A stretch of DNA of 63,588 nt from an uncultured bacterium (GTDB taxonomy: Bacteria > Planctomycetota > UBA1135 > GCA-002686595), in NCBI GenBank assembly GCA_905480285.1, contig CAJQPT010000028.1:1-63588 (forward strand). The letters are read 5' to 3'. This document shows positions 1 through 8,454 of the stretch, in pieces. The position numbers and the translations under genes are program-made. Positions within the stretch are counted from its first letter, which is position 1. Each line of letters opens with the position of its first letter. The notes beneath the pieces are model-generated. The model did no database searches, had not been told where the DNA came from, and saw only the letters and a program-made list of their open reading frames with translations.

Positions 1-1
1 C

Positions 2-787
2 ATGGCCATCACCGCACTCGACCGTCCTGAAGGCGCGATCGATGCGCTCGGGGACGGGATCGGCTTCGTCGCACTGGTGGACCGGATGGAGCAGGACCCT
101 GCTCTCAAGGTCGTCAACAGCGCGCGAATCTCGTACGACAAGCAGAAGGAAGGGTTCGAGGAGAAGGACCGCAAGCTTTGCTCCTTCCTCTGGGAACACG
201 GCCACACGTCGCCGTTCCGACACTCCTTCTTCACCTTCCACTGGAAGGCGCCCCTGTTCGTCTTCCGCCAGGCCTTCAAGTACCAGGTCGGGAGCGGCTG
301 GAGGACCTACGAGGTCGACGGCGCCGAGGTCTCCTTGGAGGTGTTCGACGTCATGTTCGACACCGACAAAGGCTGCTCGTGGAACGAGGTCTCCGGCCGC
401 TACGTGCGCTGGACCCCCGAGTTCTATGTGCCCACTGTGATGCGGGCGAACCCGCCCCACGGCAACAAGCAGGCGTCCTTCGACCTGCCCGAGGACTTCG
501 ACCACGCCGGGGAGCGCAAGCTGATGCTCGATGAGTGTGAGGACGCGTTCAAGCGCTACGAGGCCCGCATTGAGCGCGGCGTCGCGAAGGAGATCGCGCG
601 GATGATCCTGCCCCAGAGCCTGTACACCCAGGCCTACTGGACGGTCTCGCTCCAGGGCGTCCTGCACTTTCTCCAGCAGCGCCTGAAGCCCGACGCGCAG
701 TACGAGATTCGCGTCTTCGCAGAGGCGGTCCGCGATCTGGTAAAGGACGACCTCGCTCGGGTCGGCGTGACCTTCGAGGACGCATGA
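2..787 (+). CDS. thyX: Flavin-dependent thymidylate synthase ThyX, atypical motif
   Basis: Makes dTMP from dUMP with methylenetetrahydrofolate and FAD/NADPH in the cytoplasm. Family features are clear: GHTSPFRH near residue 67, FVFRQ at 86-90, WNEVSGRY at 127-134, and the C-terminal ILPQSLYT and AQYEIR blocks. The ThyX signature RHRxxSxNExSxRY is unusual. The RHR position reads KYQ (93-95), and about 26 residues (100-125) separate VGS from the WNEVSGRY half. At 261 residues the protein is longer than many ThyX proteins, consistent with an insertion. ATG at base 2 fits a normal N-terminus, but the window begins there, so a more upstream start cannot be excluded. It overlaps the next gene by 4 bases. 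Family is confident; whether it is catalytically normal is open. Confidence 0.9.
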   Translation: MAITALDRPEGAIDALGDGIGFVALVDRMEQDPALKVVNSARISYDKQKEGFEEKDRKLCSFLWEHGHTSPFRHSFFTFHWKAPLFVFRQAFKYQVGSGWRTYEVDGAEVSLEVFDVMFDTDKGCSWNEVSGRYVRWTPEFYVPTVMRANPPHGNKQASFDLPEDFDHAGERKLMLDECEDAFKRYEARIERGVAKEIARMILPQSLYTQAYWTVSLQGVLHFLQQRLKPDAQYEIRVFAEAVRDLVKDDLARVGVTFEDA

Positions 788-1305
788 TCGGTGACTATCG
801 CATCCGCAGGCTCGTGCCAGCGGATGCTGCGGAGTACGTGGAGCTACGCCGGGACATGTTGGCGGATACCCCCGTCGCCTTCCTCGGGGACCTGGTGGAC
901 GACGAGTGTCTGGACCTTGAGGTCATGGAGGCCCGCCTACGGTCGGACGAGAGCCCGCTGTTCTGTGCGGAGAACGACGACGGGGAGCTCTGCGCCGTGG
1001 CGGGCTTCTATCGGGATCGCCGCGCGAAGATGCGTCACCGCGGGACCCTCTGGGGGGTCTACACACGTCCGTCGTGCCGGCGCCGCGGACTCTCCCGCAA
1101 GATCATCGAAGTCGCCATCGCCCACGCTGCGAGCGCAGAGGGGCTCGACGTGATCCAGCTCTCGGTCTCCGCAGAGGCGCCCGGTGCGCAGGCCCTCTAC
1201 GAGTCCCTCGGCTTCACCGCCTGGGGCCGTGAGCCCCGGGCAGTGATGGTGGACGGCCGACAGGTGGACGAGATCCACATGTGGCGCGCCGCAAGCGAGG
1301 CCTAG
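784..1305 (+). CDS. GNAT family N-acetyltransferase
   Basis: Predicted acetyl-CoA dependent N-acetyltransferase of 173 residues, substrate unknown. The GNAT fold shows as a beta strand with LWGVYTRPSCRRRGLSRKII (acetyl-CoA phosphate-binding R/Q-x-x-G-x-G/A type loop, about residues 94-113), followed by LSVSAEAPGAQALYESLGF, the typical C-terminal motif of the family. The ATG overlaps the thyX stop (ATGA), so the two are probably translated together. The stop codon interlocks with that of the convergent peptidase gene: the four bases CTAG at 1302-1305 contain both stops. Family is well supported, specificity is not. Confidence 0.85.
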   Translation: MIGDYRIRRLVPADAAEYVELRRDMLADTPVAFLGDLVDDECLDLEVMEARLRSDESPLFCAENDDGELCAVAGFYRDRRAKMRHRGTLWGVYTRPSCRRRGLSRKIIEVAIAHAASAEGLDVIQLSVSAEAPGAQALYESLGFTAWGREPRAVMVDGRQVDEIHMWRAASEA

Positions 1306-3131
1306 TCTCGGCCCAGCGCCTTCTTGAGGGCGGCCTCGCCGCCGACGACAGGGAGCCCGATGCTCGTTCCCGCGAGATCGACGGAGAGCTTGGTCCCGGC
1401 CTTGGGCTGGAGCGTGAACTCCGGGTCGCTGGCGAAGATCATCAGGCCAAGCTGCTCGCCCGCAGGCACGATCTGGTCATCGGGCATGAGCCGAAAGGCG
1501 AGGTCCACGTACTCGCCGGGGACGAGCGGGGAGCTCTCGGTCATCGAGTTGCGGTTCTGGGGGTCCGCCCAGCCGCGTGAAATGATGTTGTCGTTGATCG
1601 TCGCGCCCTCCTCGAAGGGGAGGGAGACGAGCCAGACCGAGAGGTTCGTGGCGGGCTTGTTGCAGGCCACGCGCAGCTTCATCTCGTAGTGCCCGGAGAG
1701 GTGCAGGGGAGCGACCAGCTTCGGGGAGGCGAACAGGAGCCTCGCCTTGGAGGAACTCGCCTGTGCGTGCTCGGCTCCAGAGGTCGCGGGGGCGTCGGTC
1801 AGCGACTGCTCACCAGTCGACGCCGTCATCGCGAGCGTACCGACGCGCGCGCCCTTGCCCGAGGGGAAGAGGTCCACGAGGGACGCCTCGGGGTTGGGGT
1901 AGTCGGCGTACGGCGTCGGCTCGCTGCGCTTGTCGGACTCGCGCACGATCCAGGCGCGGGGTTGAGCCTCGATCTCGTTGTCGATGTCGTAGAGGTAGCG
2001 GGTGAACCACTGGTTCACGAGCCAGAAGGGCGGGTCGCCCCCGTGCCCTCCCTGGTGGAAGTAGCACATGACCGGCACGTCCTTCTCCTTGAGGGCCTCA
2101 TAGATGCGGACGCTGTGCTCCGGCATCACGTTCCAGTCGTTGAACGCGTGAGCCATCAGGACGGCGGAGCGCACGCCGTCGATGTCGTTCAGGTAGTCCC
2201 GCCCTGCCCAGAAGTCGTTGTAGTCGCCCGTGACTCGATCGAGGTACTTCTCGAGCTCGTCCTCTCGGATGTTCTCGTTACACCAGTCTCGCCGGGTCGG
2301 GTCGCCGCTGTGCACGAAGTCGTAGAGGACGTCGATGTCCTCGCCCATGTATCCGCCCGGGTGGCGGACCAGGCCATTGGAGCGGTAGTAGTGGTAGTAC
2401 GAGGTGTTGGGCGCGACCGGGATGATGGCCTCGAGGCCCTCGACTCCCGTCGTGGCCGCGGCGAGGGGGAGGGTCCCGTTGAAGGACGTCCCGATCATCC
2501 CGACCTTGCCTGTGCACCAGGTCGCCTCCACAGGCTCGCCGCCGGTCGCAGCGGTGAAGCCGCGGGCGCGCCCGTTGAGCCAGTCGATGACCGCCTTCGG
2601 GGCGAGGGACTCGTTGTCCGCGCCAATGGTGGGACAGCCCTGGCTGTAGCCGGTGCCAGGCGAGGCCGAGTGCACCACGGCGAAGCCGCGCGGCACGAAC
2701 TGGCGGATGTAGCGGGTGGAGTTGAGCGCGCGGAAGTCCTTGCGCTCGATCTCCGGCGGGTGCGGTCGCTCCGGCGGCTTGGCGCCGACCTCGTGGTCGG
2801 GATTCCAGAAGAACTCCTCACTCGTACCGCTCGTGCCCCAGAAGTAGGGGCTTGTGTTGTAGATGACCGGGACCTTGAGGCCTTCGGACATGCACTGGCC
2901 CGGGACCGTGACGTCCACATGCATTCGGTCCTTCATCCCGTCGCCATCGGAGTCGAACTCGGTCTCCACCCAGAGGTGGAATTGCTCCCAGTTCTTGCGG
3001 TCCTTGAAGGCCTCAACCACCTGAGCTTCACCGTTCTCGAAGCGAGGCTTTGCGCCGTCCTGGCCAACAGCAAGGGAGCCGGTGAGGGCGAAGAGTGCGA
3101 CGGGAGCGAGGGACCGGAGGGGAGTTTGCAT
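1302..3131 (-). CDS. Secreted CocE/NonD-type (S15 family) hydrolase, X-Pro dipeptidyl-peptidase-like
   Basis: A 609-residue exported serine hydrolase. Residues 1-23 look like a signal peptide ending in AVGQ. The alpha/beta-hydrolase nucleophile elbow is GMIGTSFNG with Ser216; the probable acid is Asp332 in HAFNDWNV and the base His363 in GGHGGDP. This arrangement matches the S15 X-Pro dipeptidyl-peptidase/cocaine esterase group, and the last ~180 residues (VAPLHLSGHYEMKLRV onward) match its C-terminal jelly-roll domain. The true substrate could be a Pro-containing peptide or an ester or beta-lactam amide; the sequence does not decide. A TAGCCC box sits three bases ahead of the ATG on the minus strand. 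It converges on the GNAT gene with fully interlocked stops. Confidence 0.85.
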   Translation of the reverse strand: MQTPLRSLAPVALFALTGSLAVGQDGAKPRFENGEAQVVEAFKDRKNWEQFHLWVETEFDSDGDGMKDRMHVDVTVPGQCMSEGLKVPVIYNTSPYFWGTSGTSEEFFWNPDHEVGAKPPERPHPPEIERKDFRALNSTRYIRQFVPRGFAVVHSASPGTGYSQGCPTIGADNESLAPKAVIDWLNGRARGFTAATGGEPVEATWCTGKVGMIGTSFNGTLPLAAATTGVEGLEAIIPVAPNTSYYHYYRSNGLVRHPGGYMGEDIDVLYDFVHSGDPTRRDWCNENIREDELEKYLDRVTGDYNDFWAGRDYLNDIDGVRSAVLMAHAFNDWNVMPEHSVRIYEALKEKDVPVMCYFHQGGHGGDPPFWLVNQWFTRYLYDIDNEIEAQPRAWIVRESDKRSEPTPYADYPNPEASLVDLFPSGKGARVGTLAMTASTGEQSLTDAPATSGAEHAQASSSKARLLFASPKLVAPLHLSGHYEMKLRVACNKPATNLSVWLVSLPFEEGATINDNIISRGWADPQNRNSMTESSPLVPGEYVDLAFRLMPDDQIVPAGEQLGLMIFASDPEFTLQPKAGTKLSVDLAGTSIGLPVVGGEAALKKALGRD

Positions 3132-3214
3132 GGGGGGCTAGCGGGCTGGGGGCGGGTCAGCGATTGGTCGATTGACCGAGCATACGTCGCGATCGGTGAC
3201 CGAGTGAGCGGGGC

Positions 3215-4642
3215 TCAGAGGATCGGAGCGAACAGCCGGGCGAACCGGGCCACGAGTCTGAAGTGGAGGGGTTGGCGGCCGAAGTCACCGACCTGCACCT
3301 CCTCTGAGCGGGCGAGGTCATCGGTGAGCATGGCGTTGACCTCGGCGGCGAACTGCTCGCTCTCTACGAGGGCCCCGAGTTCGAAGTTGAGCCGCATGGA
3401 GCGGTTGTCAAGGTTGGCGCTCCCAACCAGGGAGAGGTCGGAGTCCACCAGGACGACCTTCTGGTGGCAGAAGCCCGCGGTGTACCGAAAGATCCGACAG
3501 CCGCTCTCCAGGACCTCGTCGAAGAAGCTCCACCCCGCGAAGTGGGTCGCCGCGTGGTCCCCGGTGGAAGGGAGCAGGATGCGGACATCGACGCCGCGCA
3601 GCGCAGCGAGCTGCAGAGCCGAGGTGATCTGCTGGTCGAAGACGAAGTAGGGGGTCGCGATCCAGAGCCGTTCCTGCGCGCGGTGGATTAGGCCGACGAA
3701 GAGCAGGCTGCAGGACTCCATGGAATCTGCGGGCCCTGTGGGGACGACCAGTACGGACTGGTCATGGCCAGCGGGGTCCGCCTCGGGGGCCCACGACCAG
3801 TCCGGGAGATCGTCGGTGGCCCAGTGCCAATCCTCGAGGAAGGACAGCTGGATGCCCTGTGCCGCGGGTCCCGAGATTCGAATGAAGGTGTCGCGCCAGG
3901 GAGAGAGGTCGGGGTCGGCGCCCAGGTATTCATCGCCGACGTTCAGGCCTCCGGTGAAGGCCACCCGGCCGTCCACCACCACGGCCTTGCGGTGATTTCG
4001 GAAGTTGAGCTGGAGCCGGTGGCTCCTTCCCGCGGTGGCGAACGCATTGATCTCCGCGCCAGCACGCCGTAGCCGCATGATGAAGGCGGACTTGAGGGTC
4101 GCCGAGCCGATCCCGTCGAACAAGAAGTAGACCTTCACGCCCCGTTCGAGCGCGGCCTTCAACGCGGCCTCAAGCCGCTGTCCGACCCCGTCATCTCGGA
4201 CGATGTAGAACTGGACCAGCACGTAGCGGCCGGCCGCCTCGATCTCCTCGATGATCGCCTCGAACGTCCGGGCGCCGTCCACCAGCAGCTCGACACGGTT
4301 GTGGCTCAGGAACGGGAGGCGGACCAGGCGCTCGAGCGCGACGAGGAGAGCCGGGCGTTCAGGCGCGTCGACGAAGTAGCGCTCTCCGGAGTCTCTCAGG
4401 ACATCGACCACTGGATCGAAGACGACGTTCCCCTCGAGGCGCGCGCCTCGGTAGCCCTCGTACCGCCGAGGGCCGAAGATCCAGTAGAGCGGCACCGCGA
4501 GGGGCGGAACCGTGATCAGGAAGAACAGCCACGCCACCGCGCCCTGCGGGGTGCGGCCCTGCAGCAGGACGTGAACCGCCGAGGCGATTCCGATCAATTC
4601 CACCAGGAGGTAGAGCAGGCCAGCGAGGGTCCAGTCGAACAT
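3215..4642 (-). CDS. cls: Cardiolipin synthase (phospholipase D family)
   Basis: Membrane enzyme that condenses two phosphatidylglycerols (or PG with another phospholipid) into cardiolipin. It is 475 residues long with two N-terminal hydrophobic segments (about 8-28 and 35-55, the second ending in the PLYWIFGPRRYEGYR type boundary typical of Cls). The two catalytic HKD motifs are HRKAVVVDGRVAFTGG and CHQKVVLVDSDLSLVGSANLD-like, both complete (HxK(x)4D). Length and order match bacterial ClsA. A GGGAGGA Shine-Dalgarno-like run lies upstream of the ATG at 4642. It stands alone, divergent from the unknown gene at 4789 and 83 bases from the S15 hydrolase. A different PLD-type phosphatidyltransferase activity is possible but less likely. 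Confidence 0.93.
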   Translation of the reverse strand: MFDWTLAGLLYLLVELIGIASAVHVLLQGRTPQGAVAWLFFLITVPPLAVPLYWIFGPRRYEGYRGARLEGNVVFDPVVDVLRDSGERYFVDAPERPALLVALERLVRLPFLSHNRVELLVDGARTFEAIIEEIEAAGRYVLVQFYIVRDDGVGQRLEAALKAALERGVKVYFLFDGIGSATLKSAFIMRLRRAGAEINAFATAGRSHRLQLNFRNHRKAVVVDGRVAFTGGLNVGDEYLGADPDLSPWRDTFIRISGPAAQGIQLSFLEDWHWATDDLPDWSWAPEADPAGHDQSVLVVPTGPADSMESCSLLFVGLIHRAQERLWIATPYFVFDQQITSALQLAALRGVDVRILLPSTGDHAATHFAGWSFFDEVLESGCRIFRYTAGFCHQKVVLVDSDLSLVGSANLDNRSMRLNFELGALVESEQFAAEVNAMLTDDLARSEEVQVGDFGRQPLHFRLVARFARLFAPIL

Positions 4643-4788
4643 GGATCGGGGCGATTCCTCCCCAGGCAGCGTAACTTCGACCGGCCCTCGGCCCAGAGGA
4701 TTCGCTGAACCCGCCCCGATGGACTACGTTTCGCCTGAGCGGCGACCGCCGCCGACCTCGACGACCACACTGCCCGCCTGCGAAGCCC

Positions 4789-5763
4789 ATGATCCACGCA
4801 ATGAAGACCCCGGCTCTCGCCCTCTCCGCGTTCGCCGCCGCGTTCCTGACCTTGAACGAAGCCTCCTCCGGCGAGGGCGGGATCTACGCTTCCGCTCCAC
4901 TGGGTGCGGGGCGCCAGGAGACGGAGACGGGGCCCTCCGGTCCACCGCGGCCGACCCAAGGCCCGGCCGGTACGAACGCTCAGGACTCGACGGAGGAGCA
5001 GGCCCAGCTGGTCAGCGCCTTTCGAGCGATGGGCATCCAGCTCTCGACGGAGGTGAAGGCGCTCGGCTTCAGCGCCAGGGTCGAGATCTTGAACGAGCTG
5101 CTCGAGTACCTGCTCTCCACCACCCAGGGCGCGACGCACGAGACCCTGTTCCTGACGGACGTCAGCCCCGATGGCCTCACCGCGGCGATGCTCGCGCTCG
5201 GGGTGCCCCAGGGGTCCAACGTCAAGTACGTGGCGAAGGACCCGCCTCCGACTCGAGAGGAGGTGCGTAGCGGCGTTCGCACCCACGACGTGGTGCCGCC
5301 TTCGGGCGGGGAGACATACCTCTACGCCGCGTGGCGCGAAGCGGCGGGAGCCCGGGATCCGCAGACCGGCGAGTTCCCCTCGGAGACGCTGCACTTCCAT
5401 CGCATGGAGGACCTGCTGCTGGACCTTGTCCGTGGGCGCTCCATGCGCAGGCATGCGTGGAGCTGGATCGGGTCTCGCATGATTCAGGACCCGGGCAGCG
5501 GCGGGGGCCAGGTGCTGGCGGCTACGGCCATGGGCAACCTCATCAACGTGGCCTTCTTCTCCCAGGGCGACACCCTCGTCACCGCGGCGCTCCCCGAGTG
5601 TGTCGTGCAGACCGGCTGGCGCCCGAACGTCTGGCTCCTCCCGGACACCGGGTCCGAGGTCCTCTTCATCATGTCCACCGTGGAGCTCGACGGGCTGCCC
5701 GGGGACCTGCGGGCCTCGGTGCCCTTCGTCCCTGAACCGGTGGGGGAGACGAGTCCGCGCTGA
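4789..5763 (+). CDS. Exported protein of unknown function
   Basis: I do not recognise this 324-residue protein. A signal peptide is visible from the second Met (base 4801): MKTP followed by a hydrophobic Ala/Leu run to about residue 27. The next 35 residues are Gly/Pro/Thr-rich linker. From about 60 onward it is a globular mixed alpha/beta region with conserved-looking patches (LNELLEYLLSTTQGATHETL, EDLLLDLVRGRSMRRHAWSW, QDPGSGGGQVLAATAMGNLI). No catalytic motif stands out. Its stop overlaps the start of the following gene (TGATG at 5761-5765), so the two form an operon and are probably expressed together at the envelope. The start may be 4789 or 4801; no Shine-Dalgarno sequence decides. Confidence 0.75.
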   Translation: MIHAMKTPALALSAFAAAFLTLNEASSGEGGIYASAPLGAGRQETETGPSGPPRPTQGPAGTNAQDSTEEQAQLVSAFRAMGIQLSTEVKALGFSARVEILNELLEYLLSTTQGATHETLFLTDVSPDGLTAAMLALGVPQGSNVKYVAKDPPPTREEVRSGVRTHDVVPPSGGETYLYAAWREAAGARDPQTGEFPSETLHFHRMEDLLLDLVRGRSMRRHAWSWIGSRMIQDPGSGGGQVLAATAMGNLINVAFFSQGDTLVTAALPECVVQTGWRPNVWLLPDTGSEVLFIMSTVELDGLPGDLRASVPFVPEPVGETSPR

Positions 5764-7076
5764 TGGCGTCACCAAGGGAGCACTCCACCCGGCTGAAGGC
5801 GGCGCCCGCGCTGCGCGCTGTCGTCCAGCTGAACCGCGTTGTGGCCGGTCGGGCCCGGCAGGGTTACGCGGCGCAGGGCATCTGCATGGCCATCTCCACC
5901 GCCGCGGTGACCGCTGCCCTGGCCGTGCTGAGCGGGTCGGACCTCGAGCGGCCTGACCTGCTCGTGCTCGCCCTGATCCTGGGGTCGCTCACCTTCTTCA
6001 TGTGGCGACGAGAAAACGCCGTCTCGGACGGCGCGGTCGCAGCGCGCGTCGACGGGGAGCTCGCGCTCCGCGGCGCCTACCTGGCGGCCCACGAGGCCGG
6101 GAGGGAGCCCGACCCGTCGTTGATGTCGGAGCTCGGCGCGGAGCGTGTCCTGGCGGGCATCTCACGAGGGGAGGTGCTCGAGGTGGCGACGCCTCATACC
6201 CTGGCCTTCGTCGGGCTGCCGCTGACCGCGGTGGCGGTTCTTGTCGTTTGTGTGGGGGCCCGCGAGGAGTCCGGCGGTTCCGGTCAGGGTGATCGAGCCC
6301 GGTCCTTCGCGCTCTCATCGGACCTGGCGGCTTTGGCCCGCGACGGCGCCGGGGTGATGGACGACGCGACCCGCGAGGAACTTGAGCGCGCGGCGGCTTC
6401 GGCGGCCTCCGGGGCGACGTCAGGTCGCCGGCGTGACCAGATGCGGGAGGTCGCTGAGGAGCTGGAGGCTCTCGCGATGGAGGCGCCCCCGGGCTCGGAG
6501 CTCGCGGAGGCGCTGGCGAAGGCCGCGGCCACCGCGGAGTCCATGTCCCTCGAACCTGGGAATCAAGAACCTGGCGCTCCGCCTGAGCGGCAGTCCAGCT
6601 CCGCGGAGCGTGACTCCGGTGATCCGCGTGGGGCCAGGAGAGAGGGCGAGGCGGATCGCCGTCGATTGGAAGGGGCCGATGAGGCAGCGGCGACGTCTGG
6701 CGTCGGCCCAGGCGGCCTTGCGCCTTCAGGCGACGACCCCGACCGTCCGGAGAGACCGGGGCCAGAGTCCACAGGGACGGAGGCCGGCGAGGTGCCGGGC
6801 GCTCTGACCGGCGGGGTCAGCCTCGTCGCAGAGGCGTCGGTGACCGAAGAGCCCTCGACTCGTACGATCCTCACGCCGCGATGGTGGGATCAGAGAGACG
6901 AAGGGCTTGTCTCGCGCTGGGTCGCGCAGCAGCGCGCCGCGGGCGCTCCTGGCGGCTCAGGGTCCCCAGGGGGCGCTGGGTCTTCAGGCGGCACAGGGGC
7001 TCGTGGTGGGGCAGAATCTCCAAACGAAGCCCAGCCCCAAGGCGGCGTAGGAGACCCGAGCGGCGGCGGGCAATGA
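5763..7076 (+). CDS. Membrane protein with long low-complexity C-terminus, unknown function
   Basis: A 437-residue protein with three predicted membrane segments (about 40-58, 65-81 and 147-165) and no family that I recognise. After the third segment comes an acidic Ala/Glu-rich helical stretch (about 185-260, possible coiled coil). A long Gly/Pro/Glu/Arg-rich disordered region follows, ending in GGSGSPGGAGSSGG-like repeats. One short conserved-looking patch, TILTPRWWDQRDEGLVSRW, lies near residue 365 and may be a docking motif. It overlaps the preceding exported protein by the TGATG junction. The strong base bias in the tail makes exact coding limits less certain, but the frame stays open with the genome's codon habits throughout. 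Confidence 0.65.
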   Translation: MASPREHSTRLKAAPALRAVVQLNRVVAGRARQGYAAQGICMAISTAAVTAALAVLSGSDLERPDLLVLALILGSLTFFMWRRENAVSDGAVAARVDGELALRGAYLAAHEAGREPDPSLMSELGAERVLAGISRGEVLEVATPHTLAFVGLPLTAVAVLVVCVGAREESGGSGQGDRARSFALSSDLAALARDGAGVMDDATREELERAAASAASGATSGRRRDQMREVAEELEALAMEAPPGSELAEALAKAAATAESMSLEPGNQEPGAPPERQSSSAERDSGDPRGARREGEADRRRLEGADEAAATSGVGPGGLAPSGDDPDRPERPGPESTGTEAGEVPGALTGGVSLVAEASVTEEPSTRTILTPRWWDQRDEGLVSRWVAQQRAAGAPGGSGSPGGAGSSGGTGARGGAESPNEAQPQGGVGDPSGGGQ

Positions 7077-7227
7077 TCCTGCAAATGCCCGTCCAGGGCG
7101 GGACGCCAGCCAGGACTTCGTTCACAATCTTCCGCCCAGATCTCCGCTCCGACCTCTGGCCTGCCTGCCTGCGCTGGATCGGAGCTCGCGCCCTCCTCCC
7201 CCTGCGATCTCCCTCGCCGACACGAAC

Positions 7228-8454
7228 GTGACCGACTCGACTGCTGCACCTGGACCCACGGGCCTCTGGCTCGTCGGCGCACGCGGAGCGATCTCCACCT
7301 GCGTGGCCTACGGCGTCGCCGGCCTTCGTAACGGTCTGGTCTCCCCGGTCGGGCTGCCCTCGGAGTTCCCTCCGTTGAATGGGTTGCCTCTCGTGCCGCT
7401 GGAGGACCTGGTCCTCGGTGGACATGACGTCTGCACCCGGGATCTTTCCTCCTCGGCTGGCGAGCTCATCCGCGCGGGCATCCTCTCTCAGGAACTCGTG
7501 GCGTCCACGACCGCGGAGGCGACGGCCTTCGAGGCCGCCATTCGGCCCGGGGTGCTGGACGCCGCTGATACAGGGTTCGCCGACCTGGATGCGCGCGCGG
7601 CAGACCTTGGCAGCAAGCCTCCCCGGGAGCAGATCGCCCAGCTCGTAGCTGACCTGGACGGGTTCATGGCAGACCACGGGTTGGCGAGGACCGTCGTGGT
7701 GCACGTCGCCAGCACCGAGGCGGAGTTCGCGCCTCAGGCCGCCTGGGACTCGCTCGAGGCCCTCGAGGCCGCGCTCGATGCTGGCGTGGACCAGCCGGCT
7801 TCGGTGATCTACGCCTACGCAGCCATCTCCTCTGGCCGTCCCTTCGTCAACTTCACGCCGAGTATCGGCGCAGGGATTCCCGCTCTCCTCGAGCTCGCCG
7901 AGCAGGCTGGGGTCCCGGTGGCTGGGAACGACGGCAAGACCGGCGAGACGCTGCTCAAGACGGCGCTCGCGCCGATGTTCAAGGCGCGGGCGCTCAACGT
8001 GCTCGCGTGGCAGGGCTACAACATGCTGGGCAACCGGGATGGCGAGGTCCTGAAGGACCCGGCGCACAAGGCCAAGAAGCTGAAGACCAAGGACGAGGCG
8101 CTCCGCTCGATCCTCGAGGGGAGCTCGCCGGACCTCTCGACCCAGGTGGGGATCGACTATGTCCCCTCGCTGGGGGACTGGAAGACCGCCATGGACTTCG
8201 TCCACTTCGAGGGTTTCCTGGGTGCGAAGATGTCGCTGCAGTTCACCTGGTCTGGCTGCGACTCGGCCCTTGCTGCGCCCCTGATCATCGACCTGGCTCG
8301 CCTCGCAGACCTCGCGAGCCGCCGGGGTGAGGCCGGCGCCCTCGAGCACCTTGCGGGCTACTTCAAGGCCCCTCTTGGGGACGCCGTCGATCACGATTTT
8401 CACCGCCAGATGGAACTCCTCCATCGCTACGCCAACGACATCGAGCAACGATGA
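7228..8454 (+). CDS. ino1: Inositol-3-phosphate synthase (MIPS)
   Basis: Converts glucose-6-phosphate to myo-inositol-phosphate with bound NAD, the first step toward inositol lipids or solutes; cytosolic. At 408 residues it matches the shorter prokaryotic MIPS group. Visible features are the N-terminal Rossmann loop VGARGAISTC (17-25), SEFPPLNGLPL, the central AGNDGKTGETLLKT block (232-245, corresponding to the DDxKSGQT-type active-site region) and LAWQGYNMLGNRDG (about 259-272), plus the LxxPFKAPxG-like element YFKAPLGDAVDH near the end. It starts with GTG at 7228, after 151 bases that show no clear promoter or RBS. Its stop overlaps the downstream oligopeptidase by ATGA. Confidence 0.88.
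   Translation: MTDSTAAPGPTGLWLVGARGAISTCVAYGVAGLRNGLVSPVGLPSEFPPLNGLPLVPLEDLVLGGHDVCTRDLSSSAGELIRAGILSQELVASTTAEATAFEAAIRPGVLDAADTGFADLDARAADLGSKPPREQIAQLVADLDGFMADHGLARTVVVHVASTEAEFAPQAAWDSLEALEAALDAGVDQPASVIYAYAAISSGRPFVNFTPSIGAGIPALLELAEQAGVPVAGNDGKTGETLLKTALAPMFKARALNVLAWQGYNMLGNRDGEVLKDPAHKAKKLKTKDEALRSILEGSSPDLSTQVGIDYVPSLGDWKTAMDFVHFEGFLGAKMSLQFTWSGCDSALAAPLIIDLARLADLASRRGEAGALEHLAGYFKAPLGDAVDHDFHRQMELLHRYANDIEQR

Noticed and set aside
1689-3650. 653-codon plus-strand frame across the S15 hydrolase and cls end
   Set aside because: Antisense to two well-identified genes and crosses their boundary; no domain in its translation.
6871-8448. 525-codon minus-strand frame opposite the inositol-phosphate synthase
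   Set aside because: Shadow of a gene with conserved motifs on the plus strand.
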